Shown: positions 7,712-17,300 of the stretch, piece after piece
Layout: every line of letters begins with the position of its first letter
How positions within the stretch are numbered: position 1 is the stretch's first letter
From: Niastella koreensis GR20-10
GTDB lineage: Bacteria > Bacteroidota > Bacteroidia > Chitinophagales > Chitinophagaceae
Length of the DNA stretch: 64,000 nt
NCBI RefSeq assembly: GCF_000246855.1
Contig: NC_016609.1
Location: forward strand, 4,910,744 to 4,974,743
Direction: 5' to 3'
Program-made: the position numbers and the translations under genes
The notes under the pieces: model-generated
What the model was told of the DNA's origin: nothing
Database searches by the model: none
The model's input: the letters and a program-made list of their open reading frames with translations, nothing else

Positions 7712-7810
7712 AGTTGACCAGGAGATGCAGGTGGATAAGGTTGACAGAGTTGATAAAGGGCAAATACAAATATTGAATATCGAATGTCCAATATTGAATG
7801 TTGAAGTGAA
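7712..7810. repeat. Stuttered words: GTTGAC element and ATATTGAAT element
   Basis: At 7712-7757 a GTTGAC/GTTGATA word element includes the block CCAGGAGATGCAGG, shared with 9051-9064 and, inverted with one change, with about 14333-14347. At 7769-7810 the word ATATTGAATATCGAATG repeats with drift; its inverse abuts stops at 33460 and 35046. Confidence 0.75.
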
Positions 7811-7870
7811 GAAAACGGGTTAAAGCCAAAGGGTTAGAGGCTCAAGCTAAAACCGGAAGTGTATTTACCT

Positions 7871-7936
7871 TTCATCCGCCAGCCGGCGGATTTCGGCTTT
7901 CAGCCTGTATTTGCTTACAGCTTGCGGCTTGCAGCT
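7871..7936. repeat. Palindrome TCCGCCAGCCGGCGGA and GCTTGCGGCTTGCAG words
   Basis: The palindrome TCCGCCAGCCGGCGGA (7875-7890) is one of four related copies (14253, 51958, 55747). The CTTACAGCTTGCGGCTTGCA words (about 7911-7936) recur at 9925-9958. Confidence 0.75.
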
Positions 7937-8009
7937 ATTCTCCTACTGCCCTCTGCCTTCCATGTTTCCCCCCGACCAAGCCGCCTACGTAAAGGCTTCG
8001 TCGGCCAAA

Positions 8010-8037
8010 GAAAAAACCACCCCGCATAAACGAGGTG
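8010..8037 (-). terminator. Minus-strand rho-independent terminator
   Basis: Read on the minus strand, CCACCTCG / CGGGGTGG forms a hairpin followed by TTTTTT. It would end transcripts coming from the membrane-protein gene at 8340-8969. Confidence 0.65.
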
Positions 8038-8207
8038 GCGTTCCTGATGTACTTGTCCTTGATAGATCCTGTTAATACACGTCCTGTACCAATTCCCTAT
8101 TCACAATTTCTTTTGTTATTAACGGGATACTGCACCCGCTATTTTAAGATCGTTGGCACTCCTTGTTTTATAAGCATTTTCTATTAATGTTCTTGCGTTA
8201 ATGTTTA

Positions 8208-8339
8208 TTAGTTTGAAGCGGTACCAGGATCATCGCTTTTTACAACCGGCCCGGCAGCCTGCCTCTTCCTGGCATGTTTCCAGGCCATGTTGAACCCAAC
8301 AATAAAGTTCCTGCCATTACCAAACGGATCCTGCTTTTT
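8208..8339 (-). pseudogene. In-frame coding remnant after the stop of the 8340 gene
   Basis: After the TGA at 8340-8342 the same frame stays open for 43 codons to TAA at 8208. It begins KKQDPFGNGRNFIVGFNMAW and continues with a basic and then polar tail. FGNGRNFIVGFNMAW looks like a final amphipathic strand of an outer-membrane beta-barrel protein, which does not fit the upstream inner-membrane-type protein. It has no plausible start of its own. The likeliest reading is the remnant of a deleted gene; readthrough of the TGA is a remote alternative. Confidence 0.4.
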
Positions 8340-8969
8340 TCATGCAGCAAACTCCACCGCCTCCGGTTTCAGATCCTTTTTTTCGCCTACGGTCACAATG
8401 GTGGCATTGATGAGTTTATCAAAAATGGAAATCTCCTTCAGAAAGGGGTTCCAGTAAAAAATAAGCTTTTCAATAGGCTTCCATAATATTACCCAGCTGA
8501 ACACATCCAGCGCATTGCTGAAAGCGGAGTGGATACGGTGCTCCACATTAAAAATCAATGGCATTACCCCCTGGAAGAACATTACAATAAGCAAACTGAA
8601 GATCAGCAGCCACCAGTTGCGTTTTTTGAATTTTCTAAACTCATCTTCCTTAATGGTTTTCTTTAATGAAAAGTGGCGGCGAATGGCATGCACCAGCGGA
8701 TCTATAAACTCCTTATCGGATTCGTTGATGCAGTTTAATTTAAAGGTAACAGACGAATATCTTTTTATACTTACAGCATAGTTCATGATGTATTCTTCAA
8801 ACTCCTGGCTCAGCTGCCTTTTGTAAACAGGCGCCGGGTCGTTGGCATTGAAGTACCTATCAATGGTTTGCTCATTAACCTTGAGGAAGATATTGATCTT
8901 TTTAAATAAAGGGTTGCTCATAGCGGATATTTGGGCTAACGTATAATAACGTGGTGCAATAACCTTCAA
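8340..8969 (-). CDS. Unknown membrane protein with two hydrophobic segments
   Basis: A 209-residue protein of no family I recognise. A soluble N-terminal half is followed by a charged stretch (KKTIKEDEFRKFKKRN), one clear membrane segment (WWLLIFSLLIVMFFQGVMPL, about residues 119-138) and a second aromatic-rich hydrophobic segment (ALDVFSWVILWKPIEKLIFY). The C-terminal ~30 residues are polar. An internal methionine (MSNPLFKKI, residue 17) is an equally plausible start and would remove a weak leader. It stands alone between two terminators. The frame after its stop is a coding remnant. Confidence 0.65.
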   Translation of the reverse strand: MKVIAPRYYTLAQISAMSNPLFKKINIFLKVNEQTIDRYFNANDPAPVYKRQLSQEFEEYIMNYAVSIKRYSSVTFKLNCINESDKEFIDPLVHAIRRHFSLKKTIKEDEFRKFKKRNWWLLIFSLLIVMFFQGVMPLIFNVEHRIHSAFSNALDVFSWVILWKPIEKLIFYWNPFLKEISIFDKLINATIVTVGEKKDLKPEAVEFAA

Positions 8970-9045
8970 GGTGTCTATTCTTAAGGTTGTAGCAATAATA
9001 AATATAAGTACCTACACTTCTAATGTGTATCTAGGTAATGTTGTG

Positions 9046-9110
9046 AGTTGCCCAGGAGATGCAGGTTTATAGCGTTGATAGAGTTAACAAGTTGACATGT
9101 TAACAGGTTT
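9046..9110. repeat. GTTGATA/GTTAAC word element in the 8970-9304 gap
   Basis: It contains CCCAGGAGATGCAGG, then drifting copies of GTTGATA, GTTAACA and GTTGACA. It shares a conserved core with 7712-7757 and the inverse of 14301-14379. The rest of this gap (8970-9304) holds a C/G-rich hairpin CTCCCCCTTCGCCGGAGGGG at 9133-9152 and a terminator. Confidence 0.7.
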
Positions 9111-9165
9111 AATACTAGCGCGAGGTTGCCAAACTCCCCCTTCGCCGGAGGGGGCTGGGGGAGGC

Positions 9166-9193
9166 TAAAAAGCCCTGGCTATTAAACCAGGGC
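9166..9193 (-). terminator. Minus-strand terminator after the collagen-like lipoprotein gene
   Basis: On the minus strand GCCCTGG...CCAGGGC (9187-9193 with 9172-9178) forms a 7-bp GC-rich stem followed by TTTTT. It lies about 110 bp past the stop at 9305. Confidence 0.75.
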
Positions 9194-9304
9194 CAAACGT
9201 AACGCACGAGAAAAAGCACTGCCCATACCAATTTAAATGCAGTTCCGTGGTTACATTTTATGTGATGAGATCAGCTTATATCAATTGCAGTTATAAAACG
9301 CGGA

Positions 9305-9874
9305 TCAGTCTTTTAATCCCAGGTAGTTTTTTACTTCCTCATAGTTATTCCAGTTTATTTGTTTGTCCATGCGTACGTGTGCGCCGCCGGGGATCAGCAC
9401 GTACCGGTATTGCCTGAATTTATTGCCGGTTGCCTGATCGGTGACAGTAGATGCATTTACGTTGGCATCCACCTCTATCACGCCCGGTGCAAATACCGGC
9501 ATGATCTGTGCATCGCCCGATACCAATGGCAGCGGCGTCACTACTTTTTGAGCCGATGAGCCCAGGTTAATGAACACTTTAATCTCACCTTTCGAGATCA
9601 GATCTTCTGTTACCTTGGCTTCATTGATCTGGGTAAAGAAAGTAGCGCTTGCCGTATCCAGTGAAAAACTAAGATTCAACCAGTCGGAATACAATACATT
9701 GGCAGTGCCGGCATCGCCTTTGCCACCGGTAGCGCCCTGTGCGCCGGTATCGCCTTTGTCGCCCTTTTCGCCCTGCGGGCCCGGGTCACCTTTTTTACAG
9801 GCGCCGATCAATACCGTAGCAGCCAGCAAACAGGATAAGAGATGGTGCAGGCCCCATTGATGTGTGCGTTTCAT
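9305..9874 (-). CDS. Collagen-like repeat lipoprotein
   Basis: A 189-residue lipoprotein. The start at 9874 gives MKRTHQWGLHHLLSCLLAAT followed by VLIGACKKG, a lipobox with cysteine near residue 25; an in-frame extension to 9982 overlaps the neighbouring gene and is unlikely. Directly after the lipidated cysteine comes a run of Gly-X-Y triplets (GDPGPQGEKGDKGDTGAQG and on, about nine triplets), a collagen-like rod. A globular C-terminal domain of about 130 residues follows. Collagen-like stalks in bacteria present domains away from the surface. It is the last gene of the T9SS/adhesin block, 86 bp after PorP, and ends at a terminator. Confidence 0.85.
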   Translation of the reverse strand: MKRTHQWGLHHLLSCLLAATVLIGACKKGDPGPQGEKGDKGDTGAQGATGGKGDAGTANVLYSDWLNLSFSLDTASATFFTQINEAKVTEDLISKGEIKVFINLGSSAQKVVTPLPLVSGDAQIMPVFAPGVIEVDANVNASTVTDQATGNKFRQYRYVLIPGGAHVRMDKQINWNNYEEVKNYLGLKD

Positions 9875-9924
9875 GTTTTTGGTTTTGATTTTATTTAGTG
9901 ATTGTGATAATTTCTTGTTGCCGC

Positions 9925-9963
9925 GACGGCTTGCAGCTTGCGGCTTACAACTGCCTTCCCTTA
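9925..9963. repeat. GCTTGCAGCTTGCGGCTTAC word abutting the PorP stop
   Basis: A drifting GCTTGC(A/G)G word lies directly beside the minus-strand stop at 9961-9963. The same word family occurs at 7911-7936. Confidence 0.7.
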
Positions 9964-10977
9964 CCAGACATTCCTCGGACAACCATCATCGTACTTATTA
10001 CCCAGCAGAAAGCCTACCATAATCTCATGCGAGCCTTTGCTTACGATGTTTAATCCGGAAGTAGTATAATCATACGAGTAGCCGATATTGAACCGGTGGC
10101 TGACGTTCATGCCCACCATGGCCGAAAACCCATCTTCATAGCGGTAACCCACTCCCATCCAGGCCACATCGCGGTATTGCAGCTTGGCATTCACATCCAG
10201 CTGAACCGGCATCGGCTGTACATACTTCACCATTACCGAAGGGATCACGTTAAAGTCTTCGTCTAACAAAAAGCGATAACCGGCCGTAGCAAACAAATGC
10301 GGCACAATTTTGCCATTGTTCGTTTTTACGGCATTGTCTGAAAAACTCACTTTTTGCGGAATGATCTGTTGGGCAGCCAGTCCAATAAAATAATCGCCCG
10401 AATACAAATACAGCCCGGCCATAAAATCGGGTTTGGTGGTATTGATCAACCCATTGTTATACACCGCAGGATCAACCTGCACATTCCCGAAATCAAGTTT
10501 ATTGGCGTTTAATCCAATATTGGTAAACCCTGCGCCAAAACCTGCGGCCAGACTTGTTCGTGCACTGAGCCCTATATGATAGGCATAAGTAGCATAGGCA
10601 GAAAAATAATTCAACGGACCCGTGCGATCATTAATTACCTGCAACCCCACCCCATGATGTGGTTCGGCGGCCGTATATTCTTCCCAATACCGTTTACCAC
10701 GCGGGTTCTCACCCGGCACTTCAAAAGACGTGGCCGTGGTGCGGTAATCTTTTTTATTAATGGGTGTATGAATGGTTACATACGTAGTCACCGGCGCATC
10801 CTGGACTCCCGCCCACTGATGCCGGTGACTCACTTTTATATCGGTATAATTTTCTATCCCCGTGAGCGCGGGATTGAGAATATATTGATTCAGGATATAT
10901 TGGGTATAGTGGGGCTTCTGTTGCGCTTGTGCCTGTAAACAGGCCGCCACTATAATTAGTGCTGTTAGTTTTTTCAT
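9961..10977 (-). CDS. PorP/SprF family T9SS outer-membrane protein (first copy)
   Basis: A 338-residue outer-membrane beta-barrel protein. The signal peptide MKKLTALIIVAACLQAQAQ is followed by the family opening HYTQYILNQYILNPALTG. The ending EIMVGFLLGN...CPRNVW is the conserved PorP C-terminus with a CP motif. PorP/SprF proteins partner with T9SS type B substrates and with the PorK/L/M/N machinery; SprF is needed for surface delivery of the SprB adhesin. Downstream of an OmpA-type gene and in the same block as two giant type B adhesins, it probably helps export or anchor one of them. Confidence 0.92.
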   Translation of the reverse strand: MKKLTALIIVAACLQAQAQQKPHYTQYILNQYILNPALTGIENYTDIKVSHRHQWAGVQDAPVTTYVTIHTPINKKDYRTTATSFEVPGENPRGKRYWEEYTAAEPHHGVGLQVINDRTGPLNYFSAYATYAYHIGLSARTSLAAGFGAGFTNIGLNANKLDFGNVQVDPAVYNNGLINTTKPDFMAGLYLYSGDYFIGLAAQQIIPQKVSFSDNAVKTNNGKIVPHLFATAGYRFLLDEDFNVIPSVMVKYVQPMPVQLDVNAKLQYRDVAWMGVGYRYEDGFSAMVGMNVSHRFNIGYSYDYTTSGLNIVSKGSHEIMVGFLLGNKYDDGCPRNVW

Positions 10978-10994
10978 GTGCTTACGTTTTATTA

Positions 10995-11121
10995 GTCAGT
11001 AGTGAGTTGTCAGTAGTGAGTAGCCTCGCGAATATTTAGACATCTGATTATTCGTGAACTCGTAATTATTCAGACTTTCGAACAATCGGGAACCCACTCA
11101 CTACTCACTACTGACTACTCA
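10995..11121. repeat. Inverted repeat of GTAGTGAGT words abutting a stop codon
   Basis: Arms GTCAGTAGTGAGTAG (11009-11023) and CTACTCACTACTGAC (11101-11115) form a perfect 15-bp inverted repeat. An additional direct copy of the word lies at 10995-11007 and half-copies run into the minus-strand stop at 11119-11121. The element fills almost all the space between PorP and the OmpA gene. Confidence 0.85.
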
Positions 11122-13119
11122 CTTGCTCAATACTTTAAATTCCGTCCTTCTATTCCGCTGCCTTCCATCAGGATTATCACTTCCATCTTCATTCGTATTC
11201 GGTGCAATGGGTTGGGTAGAACCATACCCTTTTGCCTGTAAACGGTTCTTATCAATTCCCTTGCTGATGAGATAGGCTACGCAGGCACGGGCGCGGGCTT
11301 CAGACAAACGCAGGTTGTACTCTTCAGAACCTTTATTATCCGTATGCGCACCAAGTTCTATGGTGATGTCAGGGTGGGCGTTCAGCAGGGCTACCAGTTT
11401 ATCTAATGAAGCGTGGGATTCGCTCCGGAGGTTGGCTTTATCAAAATCATAATACACGTTGTCCATAACAACGGCCTCTTCAACCGGTGGCACATCTTTT
11501 ATTAAACAGATTGCCGGATTGATCAATTGATCTGACTCTTCATCTACGGGCGTATAAAAGGGTAATGCGCCATTGCTGTACCCGCTGATAGTGGCCACTG
11601 CTTTTAAAGGTTGAAATTCATCCAGCGTAAAGGAGTAATTACCATCGTTGGCGGTAGTCTGCGTATACACCACTTTATTTTGAATGGTATCCAGGATGCT
11701 GATGGTAACGCCGGGCAGCGGTTGTTTATCTTCACAGGACACCACCTGACCGATCACCTGTTTACGCGGCAACAGCTTTCTTAAATAAAACAGTTCCAGG
11801 CAACAGGTTGCTTCCCGGTCACTGCTGAGCCATACATCTTCCAGCACATTTCTTACCCCGCCCTTACTAACAAAATAGATATCATCTTTCACCGAGTTTA
11901 CCGGATAACCAAAGTTCACCGGTTGTTTCCAGTCGTTGATATTTCCCTTACTGTAAAAAAAATCATAACCACCCATGCCCACGCGGCCATTGGCTGAGAA
12001 CACCAGCGTGGAAGAAGGCGCATGGTAATAAGGGGCCTGTTCATCATTAGCTGTATTAATTACCCCGCCCATATTTTCTGTACGAGTGGGTTTACCGGTT
12101 CCATCCAGTTCGGCATACCAAAGGTCAAAGCCGCCAAAACCGCCCGGTTTGTCACTGGCATACAACAGGTATTTACCACCCGGCATCACAAACGGCTGCT
12201 GGGTGCTGGCGCCTTCAGCGTTGATTAAACTATCCAGCAGCGCCGGTTCACTCCAGTCCTTTCCGGTTTTATGACTGCTGTAAATACCGGAGAGCTTTCT
12301 GCCGCCTGCGATCGTCCAGCGGGTGAGAAAAAGGGTGTTACCATCAGGTGTAAGGGTTACCACGCCCTGGTGCAGGTCACCGGCTTGTGGTAACGGGAAT
12401 AGTTTTACGTCACCGGTCACCCCATCATTGATGGGTGTTGTATATACCCGGTTTATATGCGATTGGTTCCTGCTGTTACTATCTATGCGGGTGGAAGTAA
12501 ATAACAGGGTATTATCAGTCAGCCATACCGGTGCATAATTGGCGCCTTCCGTATTCAACGGCGAGACTGCCTTTTGAACGTTGTACAACTTCAGGTCTTT
12601 CTTTTTTAACTGGGTCTGAATAAAGCGCAGGCTCATCAATTCTTTTTTTGCCGATTCTGTATACTGATCATCCGACCGGTGTTCATCCAGGAAAACAGTA
12701 AACGCTTTTTCCGACTGTTCATAATCAGCCAGCGCCCGTAATTCTACGGCATAATAATACCGCGCCAATGGAAATTCTGTAGCATGGGCATCCAGGGTTT
12801 GATTATAATAGGTGGCCGCCTTGGCATGGTCGTGCAACAGGCGATAACTCTCCGCCACCCGGTACAATGCCTGCTGGCGGCTGCTTACGGGCACATTGCT
12901 TTTCTTCACTACTGCTGCAGCCGCTGTATACGGACTGTACTCATCTTTTTTTAGTTTCTGCGCAGCAGTACCCAAATACTTTTCGTAATACTGGGCCGCC
13001 GAATAATAATCGGCTTTCTTATAATAATTATCTGCGGCACGCAAATAATCGTAAGAGAACTGGGCCCTGGCTGTAAACAAACTGCAGCTGATAAGCCCGG
13101 TAACAAATAATTTTTTCAT
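11119..13119 (-). CDS. PorE-like OmpA-family protein (TPR, beta-propeller, regulatory-like and OmpA domains)
   Basis: A 666-residue protein with the domain order of T9SS PorE: signal peptide (MKKLFVTGLISCSLFTARA), TPR-like helical repeats (about 20-160), PD40/WD40-like propeller blades (about 175-430, e.g. PVWLTDNTLLFTSTR, GGKYLLYASDKPGGFGG), a carboxypeptidase-regulatory-like domain (about 455-540, VVSCEDKQPLPGVTISILD), and a C-terminal OmpA peptidoglycan-binding domain (about 550-666, YYDFDKANLRSES then ELGAHTDNKGSEEYNLRLSE). Such proteins link the trans-envelope T9SS complex to peptidoglycan. It is sandwiched between two PorP genes, suggesting a dedicated secretion or anchoring module. Stray multi-copy paralogs are common in this phylum, so it need not be the core PorE. 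Confidence 0.9.
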   Translation of the reverse strand: MKKLFVTGLISCSLFTARAQFSYDYLRAADNYYKKADYYSAAQYYEKYLGTAAQKLKKDEYSPYTAAAAVVKKSNVPVSSRQQALYRVAESYRLLHDHAKAATYYNQTLDAHATEFPLARYYYAVELRALADYEQSEKAFTVFLDEHRSDDQYTESAKKELMSLRFIQTQLKKKDLKLYNVQKAVSPLNTEGANYAPVWLTDNTLLFTSTRIDSNSRNQSHINRVYTTPINDGVTGDVKLFPLPQAGDLHQGVVTLTPDGNTLFLTRWTIAGGRKLSGIYSSHKTGKDWSEPALLDSLINAEGASTQQPFVMPGGKYLLYASDKPGGFGGFDLWYAELDGTGKPTRTENMGGVINTANDEQAPYYHAPSSTLVFSANGRVGMGGYDFFYSKGNINDWKQPVNFGYPVNSVKDDIYFVSKGGVRNVLEDVWLSSDREATCCLELFYLRKLLPRKQVIGQVVSCEDKQPLPGVTISILDTIQNKVVYTQTTANDGNYSFTLDEFQPLKAVATISGYSNGALPFYTPVDEESDQLINPAICLIKDVPPVEEAVVMDNVYYDFDKANLRSESHASLDKLVALLNAHPDITIELGAHTDNKGSEEYNLRLSEARARACVAYLISKGIDKNRLQAKGYGSTQPIAPNTNEDGSDNPDGRQRNRRTEFKVLSK

Positions 13120-13212
13120 ACTTCTTCTTTTATATTGACAGGGTAGTGTTTTAAATGAAGGCAGTTGGTAGAAACCAACCGCCAGGTTTTCAGGACATTG
13201 GTGTACCTATGA

Positions 13213-14211
13213 CTATAAGCGCGGACAGACAAATTCGATTTCCGGTGTTTTCACCGAACGTTTTCCTATAAAGGATAAGGAGATCTCAAAGCTGTTGGAG
13301 CCATGCGCCATTCTACCCAGATCGGACGTGTTCACATCATAGCTCACCCCAAGCACCAGGTTTTTATGAGTAAAGCCTACAAAAGGCGATAATGCATCTT
13401 TAAAGCGGTAGTTGGCGCCCAACATTACATCGGTGCCGGGAGCGGCTACCAGGCGGGCGTACGCGCCCAGCATTTTTTCCTGTGCCTGGCCCTGTTTCAG
13501 GTATAATAAGTTGGGCGTTAAACTAAGTACTTCCGACAACGAGATCCTTACCCCGCCATGCACTGTATACCGCATGGGCAACCGGGCTTTGCCGCCTTCA
13601 CTGAACTGGTCATCGGGCCGGGTAAGATGCGAGACGGAGAAACCGCCAAACACATTTAATTTTTTATTGGGTGTTGCATCGAAATATAAAATGCCGGCAC
13701 CTGCATCGAAGGAAGTGGCAGATGTTCTGCTGAATGCCTCAGCAGATGTAACACCCGGGTTGTAGCCGGTGATGGGATTCCACTGATCGCCAAACGAAAG
13801 CTTTGAACGATTGAACCGGCGTTGAATAACCCCGATCTGCATCCCCATCACAATGCGCTGGTATTCCTGCGGACCAAACCGAACGCCGTTATAGGCGTAA
13901 CTGCCATAGGCCGTGAGATAATTATAACCACCATCGCCAGCCGTTTGATTCAATACACTGGCGCCGAAATTGGAATTTTTATTAGTCGTGAAATCAACCG
14001 CTATCCCGGGCGTGGTAAACGGACTACTGATATTCCCCCACTGCGATCTGTAGATCCCTGAGATGCGATAGTCACCGTCAAAAGCGCCGGTCAACGCCGG
14101 GTTCAGCCAGGCAGGATATACATAGTATTGCGAAAAATGCGGATCCACCTGTGCTTTCGAAACGACTGCCCCTAAACAGGCGACGATTAAAAGAAATGTA
14201 CATTTTCTCAT
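13213..14211 (-). CDS. PorP/SprF family T9SS outer-membrane protein (second copy)
   Basis: A 332-residue barrel protein. Starting at 14211 gives a clean signal peptide (MRKCTFLLIVACLGAVVSKA) followed by QVDPHFSQYYVYPAWLNPAL, the PorP opening; an extension to 14283 would only add residues encoded by intergenic repeat DNA. It ends FEISLSFIGKRSVKTPEIEF then VCPRL, matching the family's CP-containing C-terminus. It is divergent in sequence from the copy at 9961 and lies directly downstream of the 1411-residue adhesin. SprF-like proteins are often encoded just after their type B cargo, so this may be the partner of that adhesin. Confidence 0.92.
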   Translation of the reverse strand: MRKCTFLLIVACLGAVVSKAQVDPHFSQYYVYPAWLNPALTGAFDGDYRISGIYRSQWGNISSPFTTPGIAVDFTTNKNSNFGASVLNQTAGDGGYNYLTAYGSYAYNGVRFGPQEYQRIVMGMQIGVIQRRFNRSKLSFGDQWNPITGYNPGVTSAEAFSRTSATSFDAGAGILYFDATPNKKLNVFGGFSVSHLTRPDDQFSEGGKARLPMRYTVHGGVRISLSEVLSLTPNLLYLKQGQAQEKMLGAYARLVAAPGTDVMLGANYRFKDALSPFVGFTHKNLVLGVSYDVNTSDLGRMAHGSNSFEISLSFIGKRSVKTPEIEFVCPRL

Positions 14212-14252
14212 GACGTTAGTTTTTATTATGAAAATTGGCCCCCTCCCGGCCT

Positions 14253-14268
14253 TCCGCCAGCTGGCGGA
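14253..14268. repeat. Perfect 16-bp palindrome TCCGCCAGCTGGCGGA
   Basis: Identical to 55747-55762 and near-identical to 7875-7890 and 51958-51973. It is followed by GAGGAGAAATAC, which also follows the 51958 copy as GGGGAGAAATAC, so the repeat unit is larger than the palindrome. Confidence 0.85.
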
Positions 14269-14300
14269 GAGGAGAAATACCACTTATCTCATACTTCCAT

Positions 14301-14379
14301 TATCAACTCTATCAACACTATCAATGTTATCAACCTGCTTCTCCTGGTCAACTGGTTAACTGGTCAACTGATCAACTCA
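14301..14379. repeat. TATCAAC/GTCAAC word array ending at a stop codon
   Basis: About nine drifting words (TATCAACTC, TATCAACAC, GGTCAACTG and so on). The last one contains the minus-strand stop codon of the PKD adhesin (14377-14379). Inverted, the middle part matches the CCAGGAGATGCAGG element of 7712 and 9051. Confidence 0.85.
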
Positions 14380-17300
14380 CTTCACTATTGTTATAGAACC
14401 ACTACGTGGCGCATACCCATTCTTTAAATGAATAACATAATAGTAAGTAGCCATGGGCAATGGCTTACCGCCTACCGTTCCATCCCAGGGTGTGCCATAA
14501 CCAGCCGAATAAAATACCCGTTGTCCGTAGCGGTTAAACACTTCCACGGTACAACCGGGGTAATCACTCAGGTTGGAAATATTCCAGGTATCATGAATGC
14601 CATCCCCATTGGGCGAAAAGGCATTGGGCACCAGCACCGGTTTTAATATTTTTACTTTCAAATCATCGGTGGCAATACATTGCCCCTCTCCTATAGCTGT
14701 GAGCGTATACGTTTCATCAACCATCGCCTGCAGCAAGGGGCGTAACGTATTCGGATTACTCAGGCCCGTACCCGGCGACCAGTGGAAACTGAGCACGGAA
14801 GAATCATTGGCCGTAGGATTGAATTGTATTACCGTTCCCTGTGGCACCGTGAAGGAAGGACCAGCATCGATAACCGGTTGCAGGTATACCACCACCTGTT
14901 TGGTAAATGCAGCCGATACGCAACCCACGCCATTCGTTACTTTTAGCTGTACGGTATAATTGCCGGGTTGCTGATATTTTATTACCGGGTCTTTTTTGGT
15001 TGAAGAACTGCCATCGCCAAAATCCCAGCTCCATTGTTGAATGGGACTGTTGGTGGTAGTACTGGCATCGCTGAATTCGGTATTGCTGCCCTGGCACAAC
15101 GTATCGGGCGCTACACTAAAGGCCGCAACGGGCTTGTTGTAAAACGACTGTAATGTTTTGGTGACATTTTTGGTACAACCAAAAGCGGAAGTGGCTTGCA
15201 GGTTCACGGCATAAGAACCCGAAGCACTGTACACATGACTGGCATCGGTGGCATGTGATACGGCACTGTTATCGCCAAAGTTCCAGGTATAGCTAAGGGC
15301 CGAGTTATCAGCTACCGTAGTAGCGTTTTTAAATTCAGCCGCACCACCCGGCATACATACCACTGCAGGTAAACTAAAATCAGTTACCGGCAGCGGATGT
15401 ACAGTTACCGGGGCCGTTGTGGTATCGCTGGCGCACCCCCTATCACTCACGGCAACCAGCTTTATCACGTACGTATTATTTGTAGCCCAGGTGTGGGTAA
15501 ACGCAGTATTGGTATTTTTCGACACCCAGTTGCCATCACCCAGGTCCCAGCGCCAGGTGGTAATGGCGCCCGATGCAATGGTCGACTGATCGGTAAACGT
15601 AACCGACTCATTCAAACAAACATCCGGCGAACCGGTAAATATCCCCACTGGCTTGGGATAAACGGTTATGGTATTGGTTATCGATTCAATACAACCGGCA
15701 GTAGTGGTAAATGTATACGTGATCGTGTGCGTGCCCGCCCCTGCTACGGAAGGCGTAAAATTGCCTGCAGGTGTAGTGCCAGGTCCGCTGTATACACCGG
15801 TACCCGGTACGCCATTGGTAACTGTAGCCGTAGCAACAGAAATGGCAGTTGACTGATTGGCGCAAATGGCGTTTAAGGCCGGGTAATTCAGTTTGGGCCG
15901 CAAACTAAAAGTGGCCGGCACCGAAATATTGTTGGTACATCCGTTGGCAGTGGTTACACTGAACTGGATGGTATAATTGCCGAATGCATAAGTATGGGTT
16001 GGATTTTGCACCGTAGCCGTATTGGGATTGGTTGGCGTAGCATTGGGATCACCAAAGTTCCAGCTCCAGCTGCTGAGCGCCTGTCCATCGGGCACTTTAG
16101 TAGTATCGGTAAATTGAACAATGCCATTATCGGGCAAACAACCGGCCGGGTAACTAAATCCTGCTTTCGGTTTAGCGTATACGGTAACAGGGGCCGTAGC
16201 TGTATCGCTCACACAGGCATTGCTCACCTTCGCCACGTGTTTGGCAGTATAAGTGCCGTATTTGGGATACACCACCGTTTGTGAATTGTTATTATTAGCT
16301 GATGTATTGGTATTGTTCCCATAATCCCAATACCAGGTAGTAATGGGCACGGGTCCGCCGTAAGAGGAGGTTTCACTATAGGTAATACTGCCATCTTCAC
16401 AAACAGAAAGCGGCGTTGCGCTTAAAGTAGTTACCGGTGGCGCAAATACCGTCAGCGATTTGGCAACATCGGCCACACAACCATCGTTAGTGACCACGGA
16501 CAGTTGCACATTCTGGGCGCCGGCAGTAGTAAATAGTTTGGTCGGGTTCTGCGTACCGGCGGTAGTCGCATCCGGGAAAGTCCATTTCCATTGCCCGATG
16601 GTATAGGTACCGGTTGAAGCAGGACCGGTAAAACTCACCGTATCTTTTATACAACCCGTCGGATGCGAGAACGTGAAATCAGCCGTTGGCTTCGGTTTTA
16701 CTTCTATTGAAATTTTTAATTCTTCAGAATTGTTACAACCATCCAGGGAAAGGCTGGTTGACTTAATAGGGATCGTGTACGTACCGGGCGTGTTGAAAAC
16801 ATAAGTACCCGGCAGGGTATATTTGTAATACGTAATACCATTCACCACTACCGTGCCGTCATAGGCACTGGAGGCGGGATCGAGCGTTACATTCGCATTG
16901 GGCGTAACCACACCACCTAAGGTGCTGATGTTCCATACCAGTTTCAGTGGCTGGTAGCGGATGAGCGCCGATAATTTAACCGGGGTATTTACACAGGTAA
17001 ACTGGTGAGGGTTCTTTCCCCCATTGGTTGTATCCGGTTCATTGTGCACACTGCCCACCGCGTTCAGGTTATTCAGGTAAGTACCTACGTTGTATGCATA
17101 ACTCTCCACACTTCCCAAGCCATAAGTAATACCGGTAAACGCAGAGTCGCAGGTGATCAGGCACTGGCCTAAAGGAGCAGCGGGTGGTAAAGGAGCATCC
17201 CAGCGTTTTATCACTACTGTATAACCAGGTATGTTGGGATGCGGATACTGCGCACTGAACGTACCACTCCCGCCTATTCTTAATGAACCTATTCCCAGCG

